In this document: piece after piece, positions 35,291-43,758 of the stretch
Position numbering within the stretch: the stretch's first letter is position 1
How the letters are laid out: every line of letters starts with the position of its first letter
DNA from: Candidatus Poribacteria bacterium
GTDB taxonomy: Bacteria > Poribacteria > WGA-4E > PCPOR2b
Assembly (NCBI GenBank): GCA_003635265.1
Contig: PYIZ01000021.1
Span: 54,819 to 118,818, forward strand
Direction of reading: 5' to 3'
DNA: 64,000 nt
Program-made: the position numbers and the translations under genes
The notes under the pieces: model-generated
Database searches by the model: none
What the model was told of the DNA's origin: nothing
Seen by the model: only the letters and a program-made list of their open reading frames with translations

Positions 35291-36184
35291 TTAAATGTCA
35301 CCTGTTTTCGCCAGACTCCGGTGGACAATTTCAATCCATCGTCCCGTCGAAATGAAACCGGCTCCCCAAGAACGCCATTTTTTGGGAAGTCCCGCCGCTT
35401 TAATTTCTTCCAAACTTTTTCCTACCTCTATCTGATCTTGAATTATGTCTATTGTCGCCACAAGCGTCTGGTGATAAGTCTTAAGATCGTCAATATCCGA
35501 AAGGGGCCCGTGTCCCGGAATCAGTTTCACGTCAGGCGGCAGTTCGGTTAAGAGTTTTTCAATATGCTTTATTAATCCCTCCACATCCCCGCCGCTGCTC
35601 AAATCAACGTAGGGAAATCGACCGGAGAAGAAGAGATCCCCCATATGCACAACGTTCGATCCGGTAAAAAAAATGACGCTGTCCCCATCCGTATGGCTAT
35701 TCGGGAAGTGGATGACACGGATCTCCTCACCGTTGAAGTGGATAGACAACGAATCGTCGAATGTAACAACCGGCAGGGCTTCTTGGGGAGAAGATTCCAT
35801 CTGTAATCGCTTTCGCACATTGGCGTGAGAGATGATAGGCACCTCATTACCGAAAACGGTATTGCCGCCGGTGTGATCGCCGTGAAAGTGTGTATTAATC
35901 AAAAATTTTAACGGCACATCACTCAATTCTTTGAGTGCGTTCCGAATCTTCTCCGCCAACGGCGCAAACTGATCGTCAACAAGCAGAATCCCGTCCGGTC
36001 CCACCGACGCACCGATATTCCCACCAGCCCCTTCTAACATATAGATGTTGCCGGCAACGTGAGTAGTTTTAATTTTAATCCTTGCGAAATCCATCTGCGC
36101 CCAAGCAGCGATGGCCAAGAAAACGGCAATCGCCGCGGCGATTGTATAAGTCAGCCGTTTCATAGCTTTTCCTCTCAAACTCAT
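35291..36184 (-). CDS. Secreted metallo-beta-lactamase-fold hydrolase
   Basis: This is a 297-residue protein with a signal peptide (cut near AAWAQ) and the MBL motif THFHGDHTGG (H99, H101, D103, H104). It also has FPNSHTDGDSVIFF and PGHGPLSD, supplying the remaining metal ligands. Relatives include class B-like lactamases, quinoprotein relay enzymes and glyoxalase II-like hydrolases; the substrate is not known. Its first ATG overlaps the stop of the upstream P-loop gene (ATGA). A second ATG seven codons later has its own GAGAGGAAAAG site and may be the true start. Confidence 0.83.
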   Translation of the reverse strand: MSLRGKAMKRLTYTIAAAIAVFLAIAAWAQMDFARIKIKTTHVAGNIYMLEGAGGNIGASVGPDGILLVDDQFAPLAEKIRNALKELSDVPLKFLINTHFHGDHTGGNTVFGNEVPIISHANVRKRLQMESSPQEALPVVTFDDSLSIHFNGEEIRVIHFPNSHTDGDSVIFFTGSNVVHMGDLFFSGRFPYVDLSSGGDVEGLIKHIEKLLTELPPDVKLIPGHGPLSDIDDLKTYHQTLVATIDIIQDQIEVGKSLEEIKAAGLPKKWRSWGAGFISTGRWIEIVHRSLAKTGDI

Positions 36185-36846
36185 TTAGCCTGTAAAGCCT
36201 GATGCGCCAACATCCGCAGGCGATCCGCATCCGACAGGTACAACTCGATCTGCTCGACAAATTCGGCAAGCGTTTCCGCCACCGTCGCTGTTGTGGTGTC
36301 AAGCGTAAATTTTCTGCGAATCAGCGAGGCTTGGTACTCCTCCTCAAACCGTTGCAGGACATATTCGATATCCTTTTCCTGTAGAACACCACGCGGTTGT
36401 GGATTGTCTCGCATCCGTTGCGCAATAACCTCGGCTGATGCTGTCAGTAGAATGAGCACCGTGTCAGGTGCTTCCTCCATAATTGTTTTCTCCGCCGCTC
36501 GTGCTAACGTCGTGCGCTCCGCATACTCACCTTTTCCACCGTAGCCGTAATACAACGGCGCATAGACCGCCTCCTCAATATGAAAACCGGTCATATTGTG
36601 GTCCGGATCAGCATAAAACGCAGGTTGCAGGTGATACTCAATAATATAACGCTGGAACATCTCCTTGAGTCGTGGACTCAATGCCGCAAATTGATCCTGA
36701 TCTTCCACTGTTAATTCATTGGAAGGGATGGTAAAATGGTCATGGAAGCCGCGAGCACCACCTAGGGTGTCATCAATCCATTTTACAATTTCATTGGCTA
36801 ACGTTGTCTTACCGGCGTATTCGCAGCCGACGAGGATGAGTCTCAT
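36181..36846 (-). CDS. P-loop nucleoside kinase-like ATPase
   Basis: This 221-residue protein begins MRLILVGCEYAGKTTLANEI, a Walker A motif within 16 residues of the start. A DxD-type acidic stretch and an LID-like region follow (RMRDNPQPRGVLQEKD), and the C-terminus is helical. Size and layout fit a deoxynucleoside or small-molecule kinase-like P-loop protein rather than a transporter ATPase. It overlaps the MBL hydrolase gene by four bases, so the two are translated together. The function is not assigned. Confidence 0.65.
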   Translation of the reverse strand: MRLILVGCEYAGKTTLANEIVKWIDDTLGGARGFHDHFTIPSNELTVEDQDQFAALSPRLKEMFQRYIIEYHLQPAFYADPDHNMTGFHIEEAVYAPLYYGYGGKGEYAERTTLARAAEKTIMEEAPDTVLILLTASAEVIAQRMRDNPQPRGVLQEKDIEYVLQRFEEEYQASLIRRKFTLDTTTATVAETLAEFVEQIELYLSDADRLRMLAHQALQAK

Positions 36847-37061
36847 AATATCTTTCTCCTAAAGGGTGTAGCGTGCTAAAATTGATGCCGGGGCCATCCG
36901 CCCAAAAATACCAACGGAATGATGGTCGGCGCTGGTATTCAACCGTTAATCTCGCTCAGTATAGCAGAGATCCGAAGTCCCGTCAACAGTGCAAACAGCC
37001 AGTCATATAACCTAAGTTAGTACTCATATGAACACCATTAATTGTATACAGGAGATACCAA

Positions 37062-39164
37062 ATGCCCACAACAAAACGTTTTGAACATCCGAAGACCCCA
37101 TTTCCTGTCGGGGTAGAGTACTACCGCGCACCCACGCCCAAACTCGACTGCTGGGATGCAGACTTTGCTCGATTGAGCGCGTCAGGCTTCCGGGTTGTCC
37201 GCAGCTTTACCTATTGGAACTGGATGGAGCCGCGTCCCGGTATCTACGAACTGGACGACTTCGACTACATGTTCGACTTGGCAGAAAAACACGGATTGTC
37301 CGTCTGGCTCGACATCGTGCTAGGAACGCACGGCGCCTGTCCGGAGTGGCTGACCCGTGAGCATCCCGATATGCGGGTCGTCAATCACCGCGGTCAGCGT
37401 GCAGAGACCGACGCGGGACCCGCTTATCCCCAAGGTGCGATGATCCACTGCTACGACCATCCCGCTTGGCGCGAGTACGGCGGTGGACTGTTGCGCCATG
37501 TGGTCCATCGCTATAAAGATCGCCCCAGCCTGTTAATCTGGGGACTTTGGGATGGAGTAAATCTGGCATCGGTCTGGCACCGGGATGGCGATGGCTACCC
37601 GTGTTACTGTGAAAACACGATTTTGAAGTACAAAGAGTGGCTGCGCAAGCGATTCACGTTAGATACCCTCAATACCCGTTTCTCACGCCGCTACCGCCGC
37701 TGGGAAGATGTGGAGCCACCCCGATCTGATCAAAATGTCGTCGAGATGCTGCTCTACCGCGAATTTCACTACGAGAACCTAGCAAATCATTTGCAATGGA
37801 TGGTGGACGAAGTCGAGGAGATAGATCCCCATCATGAGGTGCGATCACACGGTGGCTGGTCTCCACGTCCGTGGGATGAGCGGTGTGCACGGATTGTAGA
37901 CAGCTGGGGGATGTCGATGTCATCTAACAATCTGCTCACATCGGATGACCCTTATCAAATTGCGGATCGAGCGTTCAGTTTCGATTGGTCGCGGAGTGCC
38001 GGACATAACGGACGTTGGTGGAATGAAGAAATCTACGCAGGTATGTCGAGAGGTGGCGTAACATGGAAAAAGCAGTCCGATCCACGAGAGCTAACTACAC
38101 TGCTCTGGATGACCTTAGCATGCGGTGCTGCAGGAACGATGTTCTGGCAATATCGACCAGAGTACCTTAGTTTCGAGTCCCCCGGCTATAACTTAGTCGC
38201 ATTGGACGGTGAGCCAACACCGAGGTTCGATGCAGCAGCGCGTGCGATAGCACAGATTGAGGGACTCGCTGAACACCTGCCTCTGGAATGTCCACGCGCC
38301 GACGTAGGCATTGTATACCACCCTGAATCGCAGGAACTTTTCAGCTACAACGATGAATCTGACCGTTTCTTGGCGGATCTGCGTGGTGTGTACCGGACGC
38401 TTTGGACCCACGGCATTCCTGCAGAGGTTATCACACCGCGGATGGACTGGTCGGGATACCGACTCCTCTTTCTGCCCAACATCGCACTGATGAACGCGGA
38501 AACACAGGAACGGATCGAACGAACATTGCAGGAAAGTCCAGAAACACATTTCGTGGCAGAGGGAAGTTTCGGTATGTATTCCGCCGATGGACAGTCCAGC
38601 TATCGTCCGCCAGAAGGGTTCGCCGACCGGTTCGGCGTGCGTGTAGCTGACTTTTCAGCGGTAACACCTTATGACATTGAATGTGGACGGAACATCGTCA
38701 AAACCCCCTACGGGCAAGCAACTATTCAGACGCCGTGCGGATATGCTATTCTAGAACCGCGCAACGATACCCGATCTATCGGATCTTTAGGGGGCGACAC
38801 TGTAGCCGTGCAGACGGAAGACCGGCACTTTACGTGGTTCGGCTTTACACTGTCAGCGGGATTCGGCGATGTGGGACAGCCCGATCTAGTGCTTGGACTG
38901 GCAAATGAGTTTGGAGTACACCCCGCAGTATCCGTCGAAGGAGACCGTGTGGTGCCGATTGTGCGAAAATCACGCCGTGGAGGGCGACTGCTGTTTGCCT
39001 TCAACCTCGAACCTCGACAGGTGCGTGTCATCCTACGTCCCAAATGGAAAACAAGCCATGTTTACGATCTACTGGCTCATCGTGACGTGCCAATTACAGG
39101 CGGTGCATTTCAACTCGTTATTGAACCTTGGGAGGTTGCGGTCATACACTGTGCGGACGCATAA
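37062..39164 (+). CDS. GH42-like beta-galactosidase family protein
   Basis: This 700-residue protein has the GH42 arrangement. A catalytic barrel (FPVGVEYYRAPTP, then FRVVRSFTYWNWMEPRPG) is followed by the CYC metal-site region (181-183) and LKYKEWLRKRF. Next comes a WNEEIYAG segment near residue 325, likely bearing the nucleophile Glu. A trimerisation/glutamine-amidotransferase-like domain follows (VGIVYHPESQELF), then a C-terminal beta domain. The usual acid/base pair Asn-Glu should lie near residue 164; here the sequence is IWGLWDGVN, giving Asp-Gly. The protein may use another residue, have changed activity or be non-catalytic. AGGAG precedes the ATG. Confidence 0.78.
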   Translation: MPTTKRFEHPKTPFPVGVEYYRAPTPKLDCWDADFARLSASGFRVVRSFTYWNWMEPRPGIYELDDFDYMFDLAEKHGLSVWLDIVLGTHGACPEWLTREHPDMRVVNHRGQRAETDAGPAYPQGAMIHCYDHPAWREYGGGLLRHVVHRYKDRPSLLIWGLWDGVNLASVWHRDGDGYPCYCENTILKYKEWLRKRFTLDTLNTRFSRRYRRWEDVEPPRSDQNVVEMLLYREFHYENLANHLQWMVDEVEEIDPHHEVRSHGGWSPRPWDERCARIVDSWGMSMSSNNLLTSDDPYQIADRAFSFDWSRSAGHNGRWWNEEIYAGMSRGGVTWKKQSDPRELTTLLWMTLACGAAGTMFWQYRPEYLSFESPGYNLVALDGEPTPRFDAAARAIAQIEGLAEHLPLECPRADVGIVYHPESQELFSYNDESDRFLADLRGVYRTLWTHGIPAEVITPRMDWSGYRLLFLPNIALMNAETQERIERTLQESPETHFVAEGSFGMYSADGQSSYRPPEGFADRFGVRVADFSAVTPYDIECGRNIVKTPYGQATIQTPCGYAILEPRNDTRSIGSLGGDTVAVQTEDRHFTWFGFTLSAGFGDVGQPDLVLGLANEFGVHPAVSVEGDRVVPIVRKSRRGGRLLFAFNLEPRQVRVILRPKWKTSHVYDLLAHRDVPITGGAFQLVIEPWEVAVIHCADA

Positions 39165-39240
39165 TAACCAATAATGCTAGTTTGCAGCTGTTGATAACGT
39201 GATGCGTGAAACGTGAAAAGTATTGGTTCATCGCTTCATT

Positions 39241-39375
39241 TAGCCCCAGAGGGGCGACATATTTATAGCACACAGATAAACAAACACCCTAAAGCCCCAG
39301 CAGGGCGATATATGTATCCTAAGGGGGGAACGCAAGAAGAATAGATGAACCAACCAGCTAATGAATCAATGAACT
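39241..39375. repeat. Third 51-bp-spaced repeat pair plus 8-bp block
   Basis: agcccc copies start at 39242 and 39293, again 51 bases apart with a unique 24-base spacer. An 8-bp aatgaatc/aatgaact block follows at 39345-39375. The gap 39165-39504 has no gene. Confidence 0.8.
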
Positions 39376-39504
39376 CCCCGATTAATCGGAATCTAAAGCG
39401 ACTTGAACAATGCGGAAGCGACTTTCTCACTAGCTAGCACCAAAGGTTAATAATAACCAAACGATAGAAATTCTTGATCAACCCCGATTTTCAGGAGTCA
39501 CCAA

Positions 39505-41049
39505 ATGATAAAACCGATTATCACCGCAGAAGAAGCTGTGCAGATGGTACAAAGTGGGGATACCCTCGTCATCGGGGGCAGCGGCGCAGGACACGCCATC
39601 CCTGAAAAACTCATCGAAGCGTTGGGGAAGCGATTCCGGTCAACGCTTCAGCCACGCGATCTGACCGTCGTTCACATCAGCGGCATGGGAGATCAGGGAG
39701 AACTCGGCTTGGGACACCTCGCCGACCCGCGCCTGATTAAACGCGACATCGGCGGGCATTGGGGGATGTCGCCGCCGATGGCAAAACTCGCAATCGAAAA
39801 CAAAACCGAAGCGTATAATCTCCCGCAAGGCGCGTTATCCTGCCTGATGCGGAGTATCGCCGCCGGTGCGCCGGGCTACATCACCCATGTCGGTTTGCAC
39901 ACATTCGCAGATCCCCGAATCGAAGGCGGCAAACTCAACGAACGAGCGACGGAAGATCTGGTCGAAGTGGTCACATTGCGAGGCAAGGAATATCTGATGT
40001 ACCACAGTTTTCCTGTCAATGTCGCCTTCATCCGTGGCACAACCGCCGATCCCGATGGTAACATCTCAATGGAAGAGGAAGCGGCATACTTTGAAATGCT
40101 TTCAGATGCACAAGCCGCTCGGAACTCCGGCGGAAAAGTCATTGCACAAGTCAAGCGGATGGTCGGGAAACGTGGCATCGATCCCCGTATGGTCAAGATC
40201 CCCGGCACCCTTGTCGATGCGCTCGTCCTTGCACCAGATCAGAAACAGACCTACCAGATCGACTACGATCCAGCGTTGTGTGGCGAGGCTCGCGAAGGCG
40301 ACCTGAGTATGGGAAGGCTCTCCCTTGATGAACGCAAAGTCATCGTCAAACGGGCAGCGCGGGAACTACGCCCGAATGCTGTCGTAAATCTCGGATTCGG
40401 TATGCCCTTCGGCGTCGGGATGATCGCTGAAGAGAGCGGGATCGAAGATCAAATCACCCTCAGCATCGAGCAGGGCAGCTTGGGCGGTATTCCCGCCGGT
40501 GGACTCGATTCCGGCGCAATGTACTATCCGGTGGTAATCTTGGATCAGCCCTACCAATTCGACTCATATCAGGGCGGAGGGATCGACATTGCCTTCCTGT
40601 CGCACGCCCAAGTAGATGGACACGGCAACGTAAACGTCAGCAAATTTGGTAACCGTATCCCTGGCTGCGGCGGTTTCATCGACATCTCCCAGAACGCAAA
40701 GAAGGTGGTCTTCTGCGGCACCCTCGCCGTGAAGTCAGAAGTTGAGATTCAAGATGGCAGAGTCAAGGTTGTTAAGGAAGGCATGATCCCCAAGTTCGTC
40801 GAGCAGGTTGAGCAGATCACCTTCAGTGGTAGATACGCCCGCGAAACAGGGCAGGAGGTGTTGTACGTCACCGAACGCGCAACCTTCCAATTGACGAATC
40901 GCGGCGTCGAGCTAAAGGAAGTTGCGCCGGGAATCGACATCCAACACGATGTTCTAGACGGGATGGGCTTTGAGCCAATTGTGGAGGATGTCTCAACAAC
41001 CGATGAAAAAGTGTTCACCGACCAACCTTTGGACTTCCCAAACTTCTAA
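39505..41049 (+). CDS. Acyl-CoA:acetate/3-ketoacid CoA-transferase, alpha-beta fusion
   Basis: This is a 514-residue protein of the YdiF/propionate CoA-transferase type, with both halves of a family I CoA-transferase in one chain. The N-terminal half has TLVIGGSGAGHAIPEKLIEAL and GYITHVGLHTFADPR. The C-terminal half has the catalytic Glu in SIEQGSLGGIPAGG and VNVSKFGNRIPGCGGF. It moves CoA between short-chain acids through a glutamyl-CoA intermediate. AGGAG precedes the ATG. It stands alone between repeat clusters. The SDR and VOC genes that follow could belong to the same short-chain acid pathway, but nothing in the sequence proves it. Confidence 0.9.
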   Translation: MIKPIITAEEAVQMVQSGDTLVIGGSGAGHAIPEKLIEALGKRFRSTLQPRDLTVVHISGMGDQGELGLGHLADPRLIKRDIGGHWGMSPPMAKLAIENKTEAYNLPQGALSCLMRSIAAGAPGYITHVGLHTFADPRIEGGKLNERATEDLVEVVTLRGKEYLMYHSFPVNVAFIRGTTADPDGNISMEEEAAYFEMLSDAQAARNSGGKVIAQVKRMVGKRGIDPRMVKIPGTLVDALVLAPDQKQTYQIDYDPALCGEAREGDLSMGRLSLDERKVIVKRAARELRPNAVVNLGFGMPFGVGMIAEESGIEDQITLSIEQGSLGGIPAGGLDSGAMYYPVVILDQPYQFDSYQGGGIDIAFLSHAQVDGHGNVNVSKFGNRIPGCGGFIDISQNAKKVVFCGTLAVKSEVEIQDGRVKVVKEGMIPKFVEQVEQITFSGRYARETGQEVLYVTERATFQLTNRGVELKEVAPGIDIQHDVLDGMGFEPIVEDVSTTDEKVFTDQPLDFPNF

Positions 41050-41059
41050 ATCCTGAAAA

Positions 41060-41356
41060 AGAAACCGAGTTTTTTCTTCAAAACTCGGTTTCTCTTCGTG
41101 GTTTACACTTTCTTTTGACAAGAGCACGTAGGTTGGGTTGAACGATAAAAGTGAATCTCTCTCAACGACCATAAGAGCTACACTTTTCAACAACATCTTT
41201 TTATAGATAGATGGAGTGAAACCCAACGCTACACCCGTAGATTGGGCTCCCTAGCCCGACAGCATCAATGCACCAACATAGCCCCAGAGGGGCGATATGT
41301 GTATAGGATATCGGCAAACCAATTACCTCAAGCCCCAGAGGGGCGACATGTATATC
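41060..41356. repeat. Repeat-rich gap: three repeat families in a row
   Basis: In order there are a gaaaccgag/ctcggtttc palindrome (41060-41093) with its cactttctttt tail and a gtaggttgggtt...aacccaac element (41128-41227). A fourth pair of agcccc repeats follows, starting at 41280 and 41331, again 51 bases apart. The 475-base gap before the SDR gene contains no gene. Confidence 0.8.
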
Positions 41357-41525
41357 AATTCAATTCTTGGTGAATTACCCGATCGCTTCTCGAATTAGCA
41401 ACATCAAAATGTTAACACGTCCCAGCAACCTATATTATTTTTATCTGCGAAATCTTCGTCCCTATCTACTCTTAAAACCGAAGCATGTAAATCCTATCAT
41501 TTGAACAGAAAGGAGGTAGAAACCG

Positions 41526-42272
41526 ATGTCACGATTGAAAGACAAGGTTGCCGTCATTACCGGCTCAGGCATGGGACTAGGTCAAGCGATGGCGCTGCTA
41601 TTCAGCCGCGAAGGTGCCAAAATTGTCGTTCCCGACATCAACACGGAGGCAGGCGAGGAAACGGTGGAGGCTATCCGCAAAGAAGGAGGCGACGCGATTT
41701 TTGTCCGAGCAGATGTCTCCAAGGGGGACGACGCCGAACGCATGATTACCGCCGCCGTTGAATCCTACGGCGGCGTCGATATCTTAGTCAATAATGCGGG
41801 GGTACAGGTCGAAAAGAACGTCCCCGACACCACCGAGGAAGAGTGGGACTACGTTCTGGGTGTGAACCTCAAAGGCACCTTTCTTTGCTCAAGAGCTGCT
41901 ATTCCACACATGCGTCGTCAGGGCGGTGGAAGCATCATCTGTATATCGTCCATATCAGGCCTCGTCGGGCAGCCGAACCAAGCGTCCTACAACGCCTCCA
42001 AGCACGGTGTCATTGGACTGGTCAGATCCATGGCGTGCGACCACGCCGAAGAAAATATCCGAATCAACGCAATCTGTCCCGGATCTATGAACACACCGAT
42101 GGCAGCAAACATCCCAGAGGAACATCTCGCACCGTACCGCAAAGCGAACCTTTTCGGCCGTTTTGCAGAACCGATAGAAGTCGCCTACGCCGCCCTATTC
42201 TTAGCGAGCGATGAGTCATCATATGTCACAGGCTCCGTGATGACAGTCGACGGCGGATACACCACAAAGTAG
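41526..42272 (+). CDS. Short-chain dehydrogenase/reductase
   Basis: This is a 248-residue classical SDR. It has the NAD(P) motif TGSGMGLGQAMA, an Asp after the second strand (VPDINTEAG) favouring NAD(H), the structural NNAG, the catalytic Ser (ISSISG) and YNASKHG with the Tyr-x3-Lys pair. It ends VMTVDGGYTTK, typical of FabG and glucose-dehydrogenase-like members. GGAGGT precedes the ATG. The substrate is a secondary alcohol or ketone of unknown nature. Confidence 0.92.
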   Translation: MSRLKDKVAVITGSGMGLGQAMALLFSREGAKIVVPDINTEAGEETVEAIRKEGGDAIFVRADVSKGDDAERMITAAVESYGGVDILVNNAGVQVEKNVPDTTEEEWDYVLGVNLKGTFLCSRAAIPHMRRQGGGSIICISSISGLVGQPNQASYNASKHGVIGLVRSMACDHAEENIRINAICPGSMNTPMAANIPEEHLAPYRKANLFGRFAEPIEVAYAALFLASDESSYVTGSVMTVDGGYTTK

Positions 42273-42280
42273 TAGAATTT

Positions 42281-42382
42281 GAAACCGAGTTTTTTTGCCG
42301 ACTCAGCTTGCCCCCCTGGTCTCGGAACGGACGATGCAATCGGGGAGCATCCCGAGAATCGGGACTTCAAAACTCGGTTTCT
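42281..42382. repeat. gaaaccgag/ctcggtttc palindrome split by a tcccgat-family insertion
   Basis: The outer arms match the copies at 28122, 30235 and 41060. The loop, normally about a dozen T-rich bases, is replaced by ~70 bases (42297-42366). These hold gcaatcggggagcatcccgagaatcggga and a cttgcccccctggtctcggaacgg stretch also found in part near 33690. It reads as one mobile-type repeat inserted into another. Confidence 0.7.
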
Positions 42383-42465
42383 TTGCACGATTTCTGGACA
42401 TGGCCAACTGATTTATACACCTCCCTCAACTAATGAACCAATGAACAAACAGAAAGGAAAACCTT

Positions 42466-42978
42466 ATGAACGCCTCAATCAAAATCGACCATGTCGCAGT
42501 CATGGTCAGCGATCTGGAGAAGTCTCTCCACTTCTATCGCGACCTACTCGGACTAGAGGTCGTCTCCCCTGAAGAACACAACGACGGGCCAATCTCCGAA
42601 ATGGTTGCAATCCCCAAAGTACACATGCGCGAGTATCGGCTACGTGCGCCCGATGGTATCCATGGCCACACCCGAAACGAAGGACCCGGCTTCACACTGG
42701 ATCTCATCCAATGGCTCAATCCTACCAGCCCCGTTGAACGTTACCCCATCAACCATGTGCCGAGCGCACACATCTGCTTCGGCGTCGAAGATGTTCCCGC
42801 CACCTACGAACGGTTGAAAGCAGCGGGAGTAGAATTTGTCTCGCCACCCGTCCGTTTCACCGGCGAAGGTGAGTGGCATGTACTCTTCTTTTACGATCCA
42901 GACGGCAATCTTCTCGAACTTAACGAAATCGGCACAGGACAGCAAGTCGTCCACAAATATGATTGGAGTAACGCTTAA
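42466..42978 (+). CDS. VOC (glyoxalase/dioxygenase superfamily) protein
   Basis: This 170-residue protein has the paired beta-alpha-beta modules of the vicinal-oxygen-chelate superfamily. The first begins IDHVAVMVSDLEKSLHFYRDLLGLEV, with a metal-type His. The second includes HICFGVEDVPATYERLKAAGVEF, and the closing strand is VLFFYDPDGNLLELNE with the terminal Glu. This fits a metal-dependent lyase, dioxygenase or epimerase-type member. An AAAGGAAA site precedes the ATG. It is probably co-transcribed with the lipoprotein gene 19 bases downstream. Confidence 0.88.
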   Translation: MNASIKIDHVAVMVSDLEKSLHFYRDLLGLEVVSPEEHNDGPISEMVAIPKVHMREYRLRAPDGIHGHTRNEGPGFTLDLIQWLNPTSPVERYPINHVPSAHICFGVEDVPATYERLKAAGVEFVSPPVRFTGEGEWHVLFFYDPDGNLLELNEIGTGQQVVHKYDWSNA

Positions 42979-42997
42979 CGCCTATAAGGAGGATACC

Positions 42998-43756
42998 ATG
43001 ACAACCCGACTTCTAATATGCCTAACCCTATGCAGTCTCTATACCACCGGTTGCCTGAGTGGTACAACGGCAAAAACCGAACCCGCCTCGCCGGTTGCTT
43101 TGAATCCCGATGCAATCGGGACGGAACCAGCAACCCCAGCAACCCTTGGAGATCTCCATTTATCATTGGCAAAACCAAGCTACGGTCTCAACGAACCGAT
43201 ACCCCTCGACATGACGATTCAGGTCGGGAAATTCGATCTGCTTGTGCCCTACGCCACAGTCACAAGCAGGGGCGCGTTCGCAAAATTGGTGGTCAAAAAT
43301 AATCTGGGACAGGTTATTGTCCCTAAACCGCCAATCACATTCCCAGCAAAAACCAAAACCGTGATGTGGGAGGACAAGGTGGTGAGTTGCATCCAAGGAA
43401 CGGAACTCAAGGCAGGACAGGTAAGAAAGCCAAGTTTGAAGGACCTGAAATCCTATTACAAACTAGGCCCCGGTGATTATACATTGCAGGTGCTTATGGA
43501 ATTGAAAGTCTATCGGGAGATCTTTGCCCCTGAACCACCAGAGGTGCTTGAGATAAAGAACGAAATTCAGATAGTGCAAGCAGACACTGTCATGCCCGAC
43601 GACATGAAGGAACGGATGATCCGCAATCTGGAGAAAGAGATTGAAGGTTTGCGGAGCGCAGAGGCAGCCCAACTAGACGGGACCTATCTCCTCAAAGATT
43701 CATTCCGGGGCGCAGCAACGCTTGAATCCAACATCGTCCCGCTAACGATACAGTAG
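42998..43756 (+). CDS. Predicted lipoprotein of unknown function
   Basis: This is a 252-residue protein. The start at 42998 follows AAGGAGG; a longer in-frame start inside the VOC gene is unlikely. The signal peptide ends in a lipobox (LYTTGC), so Cys19 should be lipidated. A short Pro/Thr/Ala-rich linker follows and contains ALNPDAIGTE, which is encoded by a dispersed palindrome. Then comes a beta-rich domain with SKPSYGLNEPI-like openings, reminiscent of Ig-like or intracellular-proteinase-inhibitor-type folds, and a C-terminal helix. The function is unknown. Confidence 0.7.
   Translation: MTTRLLICLTLCSLYTTGCLSGTTAKTEPASPVALNPDAIGTEPATPATLGDLHLSLAKPSYGLNEPIPLDMTIQVGKFDLLVPYATVTSRGAFAKLVVKNNLGQVIVPKPPITFPAKTKTVMWEDKVVSCIQGTELKAGQVRKPSLKDLKSYYKLGPGDYTLQVLMELKVYREIFAPEPPEVLEIKNEIQIVQADTVMPDDMKERMIRNLEKEIEGLRSAEAAQLDGTYLLKDSFRGAATLESNIVPLTIQ
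43105..43121. repeat. tcccgat-family palindrome inside the lipoprotein gene
   Basis: tcccgatgcaatcggga lies in frame just after the lipidation site and encodes PDAIG. The same 17-base design is intergenic everywhere else in the window except here. Confidence 0.8.
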
Positions 43757-43758
43757 CA

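Noticed and set aside
42836..42997. Longer start for the lipoprotein inside the VOC gene
   Set aside because: The extension has no protein-like pattern, while the ATG at 42998 has AAGGAGG and begins a clean lipoprotein signal peptide.
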